64,000 nucleotides of DNA from Chara braunii (GCA_003427395.1 BFEA01000390.1:843360-907359), one strand, 5' to 3'; positions 1 through 11,845 are shown, counted from the first letter of the stretch. Notes: a model not told the origin generated them from the sequence alone. Numbers and translations: made by a program.

Positions 1-609
1 CGCTGAGCACAGCCCCAGCTATGGCTGTCTCAACTAGGCGGGCTATGGCTGCCTCACACAACTGATGTCGCAGGTGCCGCTGTAGACATTCAGCGCTGCT
101 AAACTTGGTTGGCCACGAACGCAGTCACGCGAAAAATGAAAAGCCAAAAGTCCCTACCCGATTTCCCTACCGGACTTATAGACTTCCTACTCTAACCTAG
201 ACCTAGACTGGACTGACTGGACCTACCGGTACCGCTGCTGTTTCGGCCTCTCGGCCTCTACCGGACCCGGCTATAGGCTATGGGACCGTATAGCAGTATA
301 GGCCGCTTAGGGCCTGTCGGTCCTAGGGGTAGCCCGGGCCTGCTATAGGCAGTTAGGGTACCTGTAGAAATTCAGTTAGTACCGGGCCTGTATTTTCCCG
401 GAATTGCAGATCTGTCCCTCGTGAATTTCCAACCAGGCAGGTCTCTCGGTTGGCCCTCAGCCAAACAAATTTACGAATCTAACCCTACGATTAGTGTACA
501 GCCTCGCGGTCAGTCTCGGCAGCAGAAATCAGCAAGTCATTGCACACGGAGCGGAAGAAACCCGGGTGGCGGGGCACTTTGCAAGTGCACCACCCACCAA
601 CCGCAATCT
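1..609. other. unrecognised sequence
   Basis: No coding region is supported here. The stretch from about 150 to 330 is rich in short CCTA/GGAC-type motifs (ctaccgg, ggactgactgg) that resemble the middle of the E1-type LTR but cannot be aligned end to end. Reading frames here are short and show no family resemblance. Confidence 0.5.
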
Positions 610-1340
610 GCTGTGAGAAATCTGAGTGTGAATAGGCCCGTGGGACCAGCACCTGCAGACATAGCTTAGCTGGTACACCCGCGAACTGCTGAGAACAGAC
701 CTGTGAAACCAGCACCAGTAGGCATACCTCAATTGGTACACCCGCAGACTGTTGAAAAACAGTCCTGTGGGATCTGTACCTGCGGTAGCTCGGTGGGTAC
801 ACCTGCAGACTGTTGAAAAACAGTCATGTGGGATTTGTACCTGCGGGAGCTCGGTTGGTACGCCCGTAGACTGTTGAGAAACAGTGCTGTGGGACCGATG
901 CCGCTGGGCCAAGCTCAGTTGGTACACCCGCTGACTGTTGAAAAACAGTCCTGTGGGATCACCACCTAAGCAAGCCCAGCTGGTATGCCCGTGAACTGTT
1001 GAAAATAGGCCTGTGGGACCAGGCCCACAGCCTAGCTCAAGCTGGTACACCTGCAGACTGTTGAAAAACAGGTCTGTGGGATCAGTGTCACTGGGCCTTG
1101 CTCAGTTGGCACATCCACAAACTGTTGAGAAACCAGGTCTGTGGGATCACAGCCACTGGGCCTAGCTCAGGTTGGTACCCCCGCAGACTGTTGAAAAACA
1201 GTCCTGTGGGATGAGTACCTACCCTAGCTCAGTTGGCATACCAGCAGGTGTTGAGGAACAGGCCTGTGGGATTAGCGCCACAGGACCTAGCTCAACTGGT
1301 ACACCCACGAGCTATTGAAACACAGGTCCTTTGCCACTGG
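610..1340. repeat. 61-65 bp degenerate tandem array with hairpin-forming units
   Basis: About eleven diverged units follow one another. The landmark ggtacaccc (and variants) occurs near 672, 735, 796, 857, 921, 982, 1043, 1108, 1173, 1235 and 1298, giving spacings of 61 to 65 bp. Most units carry gactgttgaaaaacagtc or a close variant, a 7-bp perfect inverted repeat around GAAA (GAGA in the unit at 857). The next block is cctgtggga. Long minus-strand reading frames across the array only echo the repeat and are not taken as genes. The array lies just outside the left end of element E1. Confidence 0.85.
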
Positions 1341-1821
1341 AAGAAAATGAGTAGATGCTACAATTTTGAACTGCGCACGGTTGGTCAGCTTGAAGGGGCT
1401 ACCTCAAGCCTGCAGTTGCAGTCAGATACATTCAGGAACAAGCTAGTTTGAGTACGGGCTAGTATGAGTACGCCCTGCGGGGTGTGCAAAGCCAAAGGAT
1501 AGCGGGTTCCCCCTGAAATTCCCCGCTGGCAGCAATGCTGACGTCCAAAACGTTCGTCGGACTTTGGTATAGGGGCGAGAGACTATCGAACCTGCTGGTG
1601 GCCGGTTCCCTCTGAAGTTTCCCCGGGGTAGGTGGACTTTGTCGGAACGCATCTTCATCCGGACGGACTGAGCGGTACTGAGCAGCGCTAGTAGGGGACG
1701 TGGGCGCTAGCGGGAACGACGAGGAAGAAGAAGACAAACGCGAAGGGGAGGGAGGAAGAAGAGGGTAGGAGAAGGTGGAGTTCGTCCATTCCTTGATGGA
1801 AAAGGGCGAAGTGAAGGTTGA
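1341..1821. other. left flank of element E1, nothing recognised
   Basis: No gene is recognised. The last 80 bases are purine-rich (gaagaagaag-type) and end in TTGA at 1818-1821, which is one copy of the target-site duplication of E1. The matching right-hand flank resumes at 11842 with the same TTGA, so 1821 and 11846 were next to each other before E1 inserted. Confidence 0.6.
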
Positions 1822-2692
1822 TGCAATCAGACTCGATTCATTCACACTTTTCATGCAGGTGAACAGCAGCACAGCAAACTGGCGACATGCACCCGCGCAG
1901 AAGTCAGAGATATGGCTCCAGATAAGAGTTCCCTTCCACTGGCTATGGCGACTCGGCGCCCAACAACCCACGGTTCACACACACTGGATCACCCTGGATA
2001 TCCCACACACGACACTCCGAACACACACACAACACACACACACTTCGCCCTAAGCTACAGCTACGGCAGCGCTAGCTGCCTCTACCCTATCGCTAAGGCT
2101 ACACTCTTCTGGCCCACTTCGACTTCGGGCATACTGCAGACCTCCTCGCTCAAGACGCTGAGGCAGCGCTTCCGCAGGGCTTCCGCAGGAATGAATGAAT
2201 GGCTGGTCTGCCTTGTTACCCTGGCCCACGGTGTACACGGTCCCAGACGGTACTTGCTTGACTGGACCGGACTGACTGGACTGGGACTGCTGACTCTGCA
2301 CGGTGGACTTCCACCACTTGCCCACTTGCCCACTTGCCTGGACCTACAGTGGGCTGACTTCGAAAGGGCCACTTCTAGAAACACCTACTTGGCCTTTCGG
2401 TACTGTAGCAGCTACGACTTTGCCCTTTCAGGTAAGTAGCAACTACAACTTTGACCCTTCGAAACGTCTACAGCTAAGACCTTTGGACTATCTAGACTCC
2501 TACCCGACAGATCCACAGTTCGAATCCCCTATACCCTGCAACCTACGATGTCATACCTACCACTGGCGATCCTACAGGTCACATGTTTAACTCTACGGGT
2601 TGACTCAGGTACTGTACACAGGTAAGGTGGGGAACTAGGGATCGAGCCCTGGGATCTGCGTCAGCTATTGCGAACTGGTGAATACCGTTTCA
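1822..2692 (-). repeat. E1 3' LTR
   Basis: This 871-bp LTR runs from TGAAACGG (at 2692, reading the minus strand) to the CGAGTCTGATTGCA end at 1822. It matches the 900-bp copy at 10942-11841 and the solo copy at 22398-23302. Compared with those it lacks 37 bp (after about 2202) that contain the TATA-like sequence, and it has an extra 8-bp cccacttg repeat. The pol reading frame runs into it and stops at 2661-2663. The preceding polypurine tract is weak (GCCAGCGGGAG). Confidence 0.92.
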
Positions 2693-4109
2693 CTCCCGCT
2701 GGCCTAAATTCGAGGTCCTCCGAGAAAATTTCAGTCCACAGCAGGACCTTTACCTTTCCTCTTTCATCGGCCTTAACTATGTCCGGGGCTGTTTCTAGAA
2801 GTTGACTTCTGGTGAACCACCGGTCGTCTTCTGGCTCCTGATATGCAAATCGGACCTTATACTGTTTCTGTGGACGACCTCGACCTCCTGTCCTGAACAC
2901 ATCTTCACCTACAATGCCGTCAATGTCATACCTCCCATCCATGTCTAGAGGGATCATGGAACGCCTAGATGGAAACTGATCACTAATTGTGCACGGCAAC
3001 AACTTTGACGCATGGAAAACTGGGTAGGTGTGGAGGTGTAATGGGATATCTACTGAATATGATGGACCATCCTCTCCGCCCTTGACTTCTAGTTACTTTT
3101 GGGAGATGTTCTCCTCAGGAGCGAACTCTTTAGCTTTGAACCAGACTAAGTCGCCTACTTGGAACTGTGATGGGCGACAATGTTTGTTGGCTTGCTCTAT
3201 CATCCTATGCTGGGCCTTCTTGAGGTTCTCTACAACAGTAGCTAGTTCCTTTTCGTGCTGGAGAGCGAACTCCCTAGCACCGGGCGGTAGCCTATGAATC
3301 TGATCCTGGTTGAGTCCTTCAAACGGTCTGCGCGGCCTAAAGGACTTGTACAGCTCGTTGGGAGTGCGGCACGTAGACAGATGCACACTATTGTTGTAAG
3401 CACTGGCTACCTTGGGGAGCATCTCATCCCAGTCAATCTGATCAGGTCTAATGTACATTCTCGGAACTTGCTGCATGATCTTATTCATCTGTTCAGTCTG
3501 GCCGTTGGTCTCTGGGTGACGGCCAGACGACATCAACAACTTAGAGCCATAGACTCTCATCAATTCCTGCCAGTTCTGACTTGTGAACCGCGTGTCTCTA
3601 TCACTAACTATGGACAATGGGACCCCGTGCTCACTGACCCATTGATCAAAGAACTTACGGATCACTAATTTCGTTCGTGCCTCTGAAGGCAAAGGTACAA
3701 ACACAGCATACTTGCTAAACCTATCGACTATCACCATGACTTGGCTCTTGCCATGCCTACTCTTGATGCTTGCGTCCATGAAGTCGATGGACACTGAATC
3801 CCCGGGCTGATCAGGAATAGGCAAGGGTCTGAGAAGACCTAGCGGAGCACACATAGTGGTCTTATTCCGCTGGCAAACTTTGCAACTGCAGACATACTCT
3901 ATGCAGTCATTCTTCATCCCTGGCCAGGTGTACGTGTGCATCAGGTTGGCTAGAGTCTTTTGCCAACCAAAATGACCCTCTGTGTCGTGACATTCCCCTA
4001 GGAACAGACTACGGATCTCTTCACTATTGGGAATGCACAGGCGGTCAATTACGTTAGTCTTCTCGAATAGTAGTCCACCCGTAGTGCGGTAGTCTGGCTC
4101 GGTCTCTGA
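2661..4109 (-). pseudogene. E1 integrase with C-terminal chromo-like tail
   Basis: This is the 3' part of E1 pol. From 4109 to 3096 the frame is open. It carries the HHCC zinc-binding region (GECHD, GHFG, CSCKVCQ) and a core with the catalytic triad visible as SIDFMD, VSDRDTRF and ETNGQTEQ, so D, D and E are all present. A TAA at 3093-3095 follows NISQK. Further on in the same frame come PSYSVDIP and TYPVFHASKL, the usual gypsy integrase C-terminal block. Residues that normally link these blocks are missing, which suggests a small deletion. The tail has GGRGRPQKQ, an AT-hook-like core, and a chromodomain-like stretch (YKVRF ... DDRWFTRSQL) before ending in the LTR. The 5' side is cut at 4110 by the plastid insert, and the integrase frame resumes without other damage. 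The product would have been a DNA strand-transfer enzyme; this copy is dead. Confidence 0.9.
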
Positions 4110-4990
<881 letters not shown>

Positions 4991-5031
4991 GGTCACTTCC
5001 AGTGCTCTAGTGCTTGCCTGAGAGCGTAGAG

Positions 5032-5808
5032 TTACCTCATATAGGTAGATGTCGCAACCTTCTCTGAAGGCATCCTAGCAGACATGAACTCTACGGGCCT
5101 ATAACCATTGCCATCGTCTTGCTGCAACACAACACCTATGTCGTACTGACTAGCGTCNGTAGTGACGACAAAGGGTAAGGACGGATCGGCTACCTTAAGG
5201 ACTGGATACTCTATTAGTGCCTGCTTTAACTTCTTCATAGCAGACGTGCAGTCCTTGTCCCACTTCCAGATGGTCTCTTTCCTGACCAGTCCGCGAAGGG
5301 GCGCAGCAACGGCGGAGAAGTTCCTTACGAACTTCCTATAGTAGTTTGCTAGGCCTAAGAACGACCACAACTCTGTCAACGTACGCGGTGTAGGCCAATC
5401 CCTGATTGCTGCAATTTTACTATCCTCTGGCTAAATGTCGTCTCTGTCTAAGACGTGGCCTAAGTACAAAACGTGGGTCTTTGCCCATTCGCACTTCTTT
5501 GCGTTGATCTTGAAGTTAGTTTCTCTCAGCTTCTCCAAGACCTGCCTGAGATGACCCTGATGCTCTTCAAGGGTCTTACTAAACACTAGGATATCATCCA
5601 AATAAACTACAACAAATCTATCTAACCAAGGCCTAAACAGGTCATTCATGCATCGTCGAAAAGTCGCTGGCGCATTGGTTAGTCCAAAGGGCATCACGAT
5701 GAACTCGTAGTGCCCGTATCTAGTCCGGAAGGTTGTCTTGTACTGATCATTAGGATAAACATCTATCTGATGATATCCGAACTTTAAATCTATCTTCGTA
5801 AAATATCT
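5032..5808 (-). pseudogene. E1 reverse transcriptase palm/thumb and RNase H start
   Basis: This stays in the frame of the protease/RT segment upstream but is cut by TAG at 5431-5433 and TAA at 5032-5034. It holds KIDLKFGYHQI, the catalytic VVYLDDILVFSK (YxDD box intact), the [12 protein letters not shown] motif, YLGHVL, the FLGLANYYRKF thumb motif and DASQYDIG of RNase H, with an N at 5158. Each stop replaces one codon in otherwise normal sequence, so these are point mutations and not frameshifts. RT copies element RNA into DNA in the cytoplasmic particle. Confidence 0.9.
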
Positions 5809-6669
5809 TCACCCCTGCACTCGATCTAAAAGATAGTCTATCCTGGGCAGTGGTTCAACATTCTTAACTGTGATAGCATTCAGACCCCTATAGTCTATAC
5901 ACATCCTAAGCTCTCCCTCCTTCTTGGGAACGAACAGAACAGGTGCCCCGAATGGGGACGAACTGGGCCTTATCCAACCTTTCTCTAGGAGCTCGTCAAG
6001 TTGCTTGCGCAACTCCTCTAATTCCCGCAAGGACATTCTATACACGGCTCCCTTGGGCGTTCTACTGCCAGGCTCTATCTCGATTCGGTGTTGGATGGGC
6101 CGCAGAACTACTCCTATCGGCGGCTCGGCTAGATCTTTAAACTCCTCCATCAGCTTGGCAATAGCAGGGTCCATAGGCTTTTTTTCCTTAGGGTTAGTTA
6201 CTGGCCTAACATAGGCTACGAAAACCTGTTCTTCTAGCTGCTCCTTCTTCACTAGCCTTGCAAACGCAGGAGCACTAAGGCAACAATGCGCCAGGGAGTT
6301 GTCTACTCCTGACACATGGAACAGACGGGCAGTCTTGACGCCGCCTGACGGACTAGGGAGCCTACACTCATGCTCTCTCAAATGGAGTGTGGCCCCTTCT
6401 GCCTCTCCCCAGTCCATACCTAGGACTACATCAAACGGGAGGCTATCCTCTACGAGGAGAGTCAGGGAATGGAGAACTTTCTCCACCTTCCCCTCCTGTT
6501 CTAGGCGAAAATATGCCTGGACTCCCTCTACGTACTCTTCGACTCGCATGGTGCGGTTATCCGCGAGGATACTTACTATGGAGTCTGCTAGTCTTTGGAC
6601 CTTTAACTGCAACTTCAGCTTCTGTAGCGCCTCCCTACTAATATAACTACGAGTGGCTCCACTATCCAC
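5809..6669 (-). pseudogene. E1 protease and reverse transcriptase N-terminal half
   Basis: The segment opens with the aspartic protease site DSGAT (codons at about 6652-6666), followed by the flap-like DVVLGMDWG, which ends the retropepsin fold. RT begins after a linker with a proline-rich connection. It contains [14 protein letters not shown], the fingers motif [19 protein letters not shown], and [15 protein letters not shown]. The frame ends at TGA 5809-5811 directly after DRVQG, where related copies have a cysteine codon. Just upstream of the protease an in-frame TAG lies near 6700. The single Pol frame continues after the stop. Protease matures Gag-Pol; this copy cannot make a complete polyprotein. 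Confidence 0.92.
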
Positions 6670-7000
6670 TAAGGCGCCTGCTCGTCCTCCAAAAATCTAT
6701 GTATCTACTAATATAAGTTGCCGTTTATTCTCCTTTTTCATCTTGGCCCAAGCGGGCATCCTCTCCTTCAATTCTTCAGCCACGTCGGTGAGGGAGGTGT
6801 CTAGAGAGAATCTAACACAAGCAGTCTCTGGACATCTATCTAGACACCGGCCTGCAACCCCTGCCATAGGCACATGTGGTGTGGGAGTCTCCTGCTGGCT
6901 AGAACTATTTTCCCCACATGGCCTTATGGTAGGGGCAGTTGCTACCCCTACCGGCGGCTGCCTTTTGGCCCTTGAGCAGCCGATCGGGTCTCCCTATACT

Positions 7001-8927
7001 TTGGACAGTACTTAATGATGTGGCCAGGGTCACCGCAATAAATGCACTGTCACTGGGTCACACGCTGTTGCCATATGCGCTGGTCCAGACCCAGATCTTC
7101 CCAAGGCCTGCCCTGAGGCAGCCCTGGGTGCCAACCACTCCTCTTGTAAGGGGACCTATTCCCAGACTCGTTTTGCGGGGGACCTTGACCCCTTCCTCCC
7201 GCTTGGCGGTTTCCTCCTCTACCGCCAACCCCCTGATCGCCCTGAAATCGGCCCCCTGAGGCCCGGCCCCCTTGGCCCTGGCCTCGTCCTCCTTGCGGCC
7301 TCCCTCCAGCCGCGACAGCGGCATAAGTTCTCCCCTGACTTACCCCACTGTCCTCATCCTCTAATCCCCACTCGATCTGTTCGTAGGGGATCTCGTCCAC
7401 ACTACCCTCATCCAAAGTGAGGACAATGCCTTGAGATAGTGTGGCCCTTCCACTTTTTACCTTTATCCAGGTCCTTGTGCCAGAAAGTGGATACTGACGC
7501 GGACTTTGCTTCAAAGGCTACCACTTCCCTGCTGAGTGCGTCATACGTCGTAGCAGGATCTCGACTCTTTGCAAAGAAGTGGCCTCTCAGAGATTCGGGC
7601 ATAGCCCTGTAGAAGAGGTTGACCAACTGGGTCTCTGTGACCCCATGGTCAAGGACAGCCACCCACTCGTCCATAACACCCTTCTGGAGCCTATCAGAGG
7701 CTTTGACACTGCGGGCGACATCAGCAAATCGCTCGCGCAACAACTTCATCAAATCTATGAGGGGGTGAACGACGAGTAGGCAACTGCATCGTCGTTGCAG
7801 TTGGCAGAGCGGACTAGGGACCTCGCAAAACTGGCAGCCTCGTCTCTAAGCGCATGGATAGCAATCAAGACGTGCTGATACGGGGAGACCTGTTGCAAAT
7901 GCACATACGTCTTGACGTTGGCCTCCCAATTGTCAAAGTTCTCTTCCCTCTTTCCACTGTAGGAATCGAGGAACTTGACTTTGACTGGCTCCCTGCGAGG
8001 GCGTGCCTCTTCCTCTTTAGGGGCTGTCAGCTTGACGCCTTCAATAGCGCCCACGCAAAACCGTTCAGTCTTCTCGAGGCGATGGTTCACCTCGGCCCCT
8101 ACTGCGCCTACCAGTTCGCGGGCAAAATCCCGAAATCCCATTCGCATCGAGCGCACGGCCATATCCTGACTTCTACTAAACTCATATTGTTCCCCTTGTA
8201 TTTGGGCCAGACGCTCAACATTCTGGGCGATGACCTCCACTTTGCGTTGGAGATCCGTCTGGGCAGCCAGTTGTTCCCTCAAGCTTTTCACCTCCTCTAG
8301 TCCCTTGGCCGCTGCACTCGCCGCCTCCATTCTCTTTTTCTTTTCCCTCATCATCCTGAGCCTCCACTCCATCCTCGTCTCATCTTCCATTGCCTGCCGC
8401 TTCAGGGGGTCTTCCTCTGCATCCCATGCTTTAACGGCGGCTTCTTGCTCATCCTTGGGGATATACATTGCAACCTCCTCTTCTTCTCCCAAGGACAAGT
8501 TGGCAACCCATTCCGAAATTTTCTTCTTCATTTCATCCTGCTTAACTTCACTGGCCTGCCCCCGTTGCCATCTCCTCCTTTCCAATGGCTGATCATCTTC
8601 CTCCTCCTCTTCTACCTCTTTCAATTTCGCCTCCTCCTCTTTCTTCAGTCTTTCTTTTTCTCTGGCCATCTCCTCCTCCATCTTCTTCAGCTTCGCCACC
8701 TGCTCTTCCAACAAGGCCTTCTTCTTGGCCGCCTCCTCTCTCCTCTCTTTCAGGATGGCGGTGGCCTTGGCCTCTTCTTCAGGTGTGTAGGGGTGTGTGG
8801 TCGTACCACCCTTGGTCTCTACCCTACACGCAAAGGTGTTCCAGAATCCCAACGGAAACATGAAACGCCAAAGGGTTCCCCAGAGGGAGAACCCAACGAG
8901 TAGACCATACATGGGGTAGTCATCCAT
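7001..8927 (-). pseudogene. E1 gag with N-terminal hydrophobic segment, coiled coil and zinc knuckle
   Basis: The likely start is ATG at 8925-8927 (MDDYPMYG). An open frame of about 390 residues runs to 7755. Residues about 6-32 are hydrophobic and aromatic (GLLVGFSLWGTLWRFMFPLG), resembling a membrane segment. Residues about 50-220 are Glu/Lys/Arg-rich and look like a long coiled coil. A retrotransposon-gag-type helical domain follows (VKVKFLDSYSGKREENFDNW). A one-base loss in the G-run at 7761-7765 shifts the frame; the frame then continues at 7752-7408 and, after another shift near 7440, at 7514-7050. It ends in a Gly/Arg/Gln-rich tail. A TGA at 7050-7052 precedes the CCHC knuckle CIYCGDPGHIIKYC (7004-7045). 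Gag would form the particle and bind RNA through the knuckle. Several disruptions make this copy non-functional. Confidence 0.88.
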
Positions 8928-9690
8928 GGTGTTCAGGTGCACGACAATGTCCCGCTCCTCACCACATAGACCTACCCAAACTACTGACTGCCTGACTCTC
9001 TAAGGACCACAGGGTAGAACCCTGTCAACTATGGTCACTAGCCTAGACCTACTCTAAGGCTGTCACTACTGAACCAGTGGCTGATCAGGAGGCCTTTTAA
9101 GGAGATCCCCCAAACTCCGCAAGAATTCTTTAACGTCGCAGACAGGATGATGTGATCAGCTTGGTTCTGCTTGTGCTTTCAGCCCACAACTCGGCCTTTC
9201 CGGCCTACTGTGCCACACCGAGCAGCCCGCCGGTCTGTACCGGTCCTTGGGAGGGTTCGTATCCCCCGGGACAGTCGAGTCGTCAGACACAGTCAGACAC
9301 AGATCCTCAGCCTTACTTGGTCCGGTAGGGGAGTGGTTCAAACAGGCCCTCAACACTTAAAGACTGCCTGGTGTGTCAGCCCCAACCCATTCTTTCAGGC
9401 CCATTGTTCCATACCAACCGCGTCCAGCCGGTCAGCACCGGTCCTTCGGAGGGTTATGCCCCCCTGGACAGTTGGATCTTTCACAGCCTCAGCCCTACTA
9501 GATTCGATAGGGGTTTCGTCATCCAGGCCTACCCTTCATGCACAGAGTACTACCACTTAGGACAGAAGAGACTCGATGCAGAAAGAAGAGACAGACAGAC
9601 TCAGACTNAGCAAGTACCGTAGGGTGAGTGCACATCCACAGGGTGAGGGGGTAGGCTAAGGGCTTGGCGAGATGTTACCAACTCCAGCTT

Positions 9691-9787
9691 GGTCAAGTCT
9701 TGGTCAACGGCGCCGGTCAACTCCTCGATCAACGCTTGGTCAACGCAGCAAGACCCCGGTCAACCTCTCGGTCAACCCTCCGATCAA
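9691..9787 (-). promoter_or_regulatory. cluster of W-box-like TTGACC motifs
   Basis: Six GGTCAA (TTGACC on the minus strand) occur at 9691, 9702, 9715, 9738, 9758 and 9770, with GATCAA at 9727 and 9782. That is eight related hexamers in 97 bp, in the leader of the minus-strand element. TTGAC[C/T] is the WRKY-binding W-box core in land plants. A regulatory role is an inference; simple repeat expansion is the alternative. Confidence 0.35.
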
Positions 9788-10097
9788 CCCTCCACCTCGG
9801 CTATGGCTGCCGGCACCTTCTCCTTCGCCACCCTTGTCTCTTTCTTCCCCTTCCTTCACCTTCTTCTTCCTTTGTTTTTCCTTTTTTTTTTTTTTTTTTT
9901 GTCACCCTCGGCTATGTCTGTCTTCTTCTCCGATGTCCCTCCTTCCGCACTTCTTCCTCTACCTCTCTCCTCGGTCCCTCCTCTTTGTCCTCCTTCGTCA
10001 CTCTGTGGTACAGCTCCACGGCTATGGCCGCTTTCTTCCTCCTTCGTGGGTCTGCTCAGCTCGCTTCACAGGTAAGTGACAACCAAACTTGTATCGC

Positions 10098-10138
<41 letters not shown>

Positions 10139-10182
10139 GCGGTATCCTTAGCGCAGCAGGTAGTAACCCAATCTTGTATCGC

Positions 10183-10232
<50 letters not shown>

Positions 10233-10392
10233 CTTCTTCTTCGTCGTGGTCTCCTGGCAGGTGCGCGACGGCTTCTCCAACCTCGGGTCCGCAATGGCAG
10301 ACTATGTCCCTCGGCGGCCACCTCCGCTATGGCGCTTCAGGGCCTGCACACGACGGCGCGCATGGAATAGCGGGTACCAGCTCCGATACCAA

Positions 10393-10659
10393 TGCAATCA
10401 GACTCGTTTCATCCACACTTTTCATGCACGTGAACACCAGCACAGCAAACTGGCGACATGCGCCCATATGGCTTCCAGGTAAGAGTTCACTTCCACTGGC
10501 TATGGCAACTCAGTGCCCAACAACCCACTGTTCACACACTCCGGATCACCCTGGATATCCCACACGCGACACACCGAACACTCACACAACACACACACAC
10601 TTCGCCCTAAGCTACAGCTATGGCAGCGCTAGCTGCCTCTACCCTAGCGCTATTGCTAC
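10393..10659 (-). repeat. second copy of the LTR end and PBS (partial LTR)
   Basis: The first 267 bp of an E1-type LTR are present (tgcaatcagactcg onward), preceded by the same PBS-like sequence (tccgatacca) and leader as the true 5' LTR 549 bp to the right. It stops at the single N at 10660 inside a CT tract. It differs from the copy at 10942 by scattered substitutions, so it is either a diverged tandem duplication or two alleles placed side by side. Confidence 0.8.
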
Positions 10660-10660
10660 N

Positions 10661-10707
<47 letters not shown>

Positions 10708-10921
10708 GCGGTATCCTTAGCGAAGCAGGTAGTAACCCAATCTTGTATCGCTCATCTCTCTCTCTCTCTCTCTCTCTCAGTCTTCTTCTTCGTCATGGTC
10801 TCCTTGCAGGTGCGCGGCGGCTTCTCCAACCTCAGGTCCGCTATGGCGGACTGTCTCCCTCGGCAGCCACCTTCGCTATGGCGCTTCAGGCCCTGCACAC
10901 GACTTCGTGCATGGAATAGCG

Positions 10922-10940
10922 GGTACCAGCTCCGATACCA
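10922..10940 (-). promoter_or_regulatory. E1 primer-binding site
   Basis: One base after the LTR end (10942) the minus strand reads TGGTATCGGAGCTGGTACC. It matches the plant initiator tRNA-Met-type PBS TGGTATCAGAGC except for G in place of A at position 8. It is the priming site for minus-strand DNA synthesis. The same core is found in E2 and E4. Confidence 0.85.
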
Positions 10941-10941
10941 A

Positions 10942-11841
10942 TGCAATCAGACTCGTTTCATTCACACTTTTCATGCAGGTGAAGAGCAGCACAGCAAACT
11001 GGCGACATGCGCCCACGCAGAACTCAGAGATATGGCTCCAGGTAAGAGTTCCCTTCCACTGGCTATGGCGACTCAGCGCCCAACAACCCACGGTTCATAA
11101 ACACTGGATCACCCTGGATATCCCACACGCGACACTCCGAACACTCGCACAACACACACACACTTCGCCCTAAGCTACAGCTATGGCAGCGCTGGCTGCC
11201 TCTACCCTATCGCTATGGCTACACTCCTCTGGCCCACTTCGACTTCGGGCATACTGCGGACCTCCTCGCACAAGACGCTGAGGCAGCGCTTCCGCAGGGC
11301 TTCCGCAGGAATGAATGAATGGCTATGCGCAGCCTCTTGATTTATACTTTTGTGACTCGTTGGTCTGCCCTGTTACCCTGGCCCACAGTGTACACAGTCC
11401 CAGACGGTACTTGCTTGACTGGACCGGACTGACTGAACTGGGACTGCTGACTCTGCACGGTGGACTTCCACCACTTGCCCACTTGCCTGGACCTACAGTG
11501 GGCTGACTTCCGAAAGGCCACTTCTAGAAACACCAACTTGGCCTTTCGGTACTGTAGCAGCTACAACTTTGCCCTTTCAGGTAAGTAGCAGCTACGACTT
11601 TGACCCTTCGGAACGTCTACAGCTAAGACCTCTGGACTATCTAGACTCCTACCCGACAGATCTACAGTTCGAATCCCCTATACCCTGCAACCTACGATGT
11701 CCTACCTACCACTGGTGATCCTACAGGTCGCAGGTTCAACTCTACGGGTTGACACAGGTACTGTACACAGGTAACGTGGGGAACTAGGGATCGAGCCCTG
11801 GGATCTGCGTCAGCTACTGCGAACTGGTGAATACCGTTTCA
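10942..11841 (-). repeat. E1 5' LTR
   Basis: A 900-bp LTR, TG...CA. It matches 1822-2692 at roughly 95-96 % by hand alignment, ignoring two indels. It retains the 37-bp block with a TATA-like element that the other LTR lacks. The next bases, TTGA at 11842-11845, complete the target-site duplication. Confidence 0.93.
11340..11346 (-). promoter_or_regulatory. candidate TATA box of the E1 LTR promoter
   Basis: The minus strand reads AGTATAAATCAAG. The TATAAAT lies about 500 bp into the LTR, a plausible U3/R boundary. The solo LTR has the same sequence at 22811-22817. No transcription start can be seen from sequence alone. Confidence 0.5.
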
Positions 11842-11845
11842 TTGA

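Larger units (their letters stand above)
8943..10921 (-). other. E1 5' leader with internal duplications and CT microsatellites
   Basis: This untranslated region lies between PBS and gag. It has a roughly 200-bp imperfect tandem duplication (about 9200-9390 and 9400-9560, sharing accggtccttcggaggg-type sequence), a cluster of GGTCAA motifs (9691-9787), a T-run at 9881-9900, and (CT)n tracts near 10105-10135, 10186-10229, 10661-10702 and 10757-10779. From about 10080 to 10660 it repeats the block that runs from about 10660 to 11200. No gene is supported; pyrimidine-rich reading frames here are low-complexity. Confidence 0.7.

Noticed and set aside
529-1050. Long minus-strand frame through the 61-65 bp array.
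   Set aside because: Repeat-driven; unit lengths vary and would scramble any reading frame.
610-1340. Array considered as CRISPR-like because of regular units with hairpins.
   Set aside because: There are no unique spacers between conserved repeats; whole units are tandem copies, and the context is a plant nuclear genome.
2515-2530. tRNA B-box-like gttcgaatcccc in the E1 LTR, considered as a tRNA gene or SINE.
   Set aside because: No A box at the right distance and no cloverleaf could be drawn.
9664-10708. Overlapping plus-strand frames rich in Ser, Leu and Pro.
   Set aside because: They translate (CT)n tracts and pyrimidine-rich leader of a minus-strand element.
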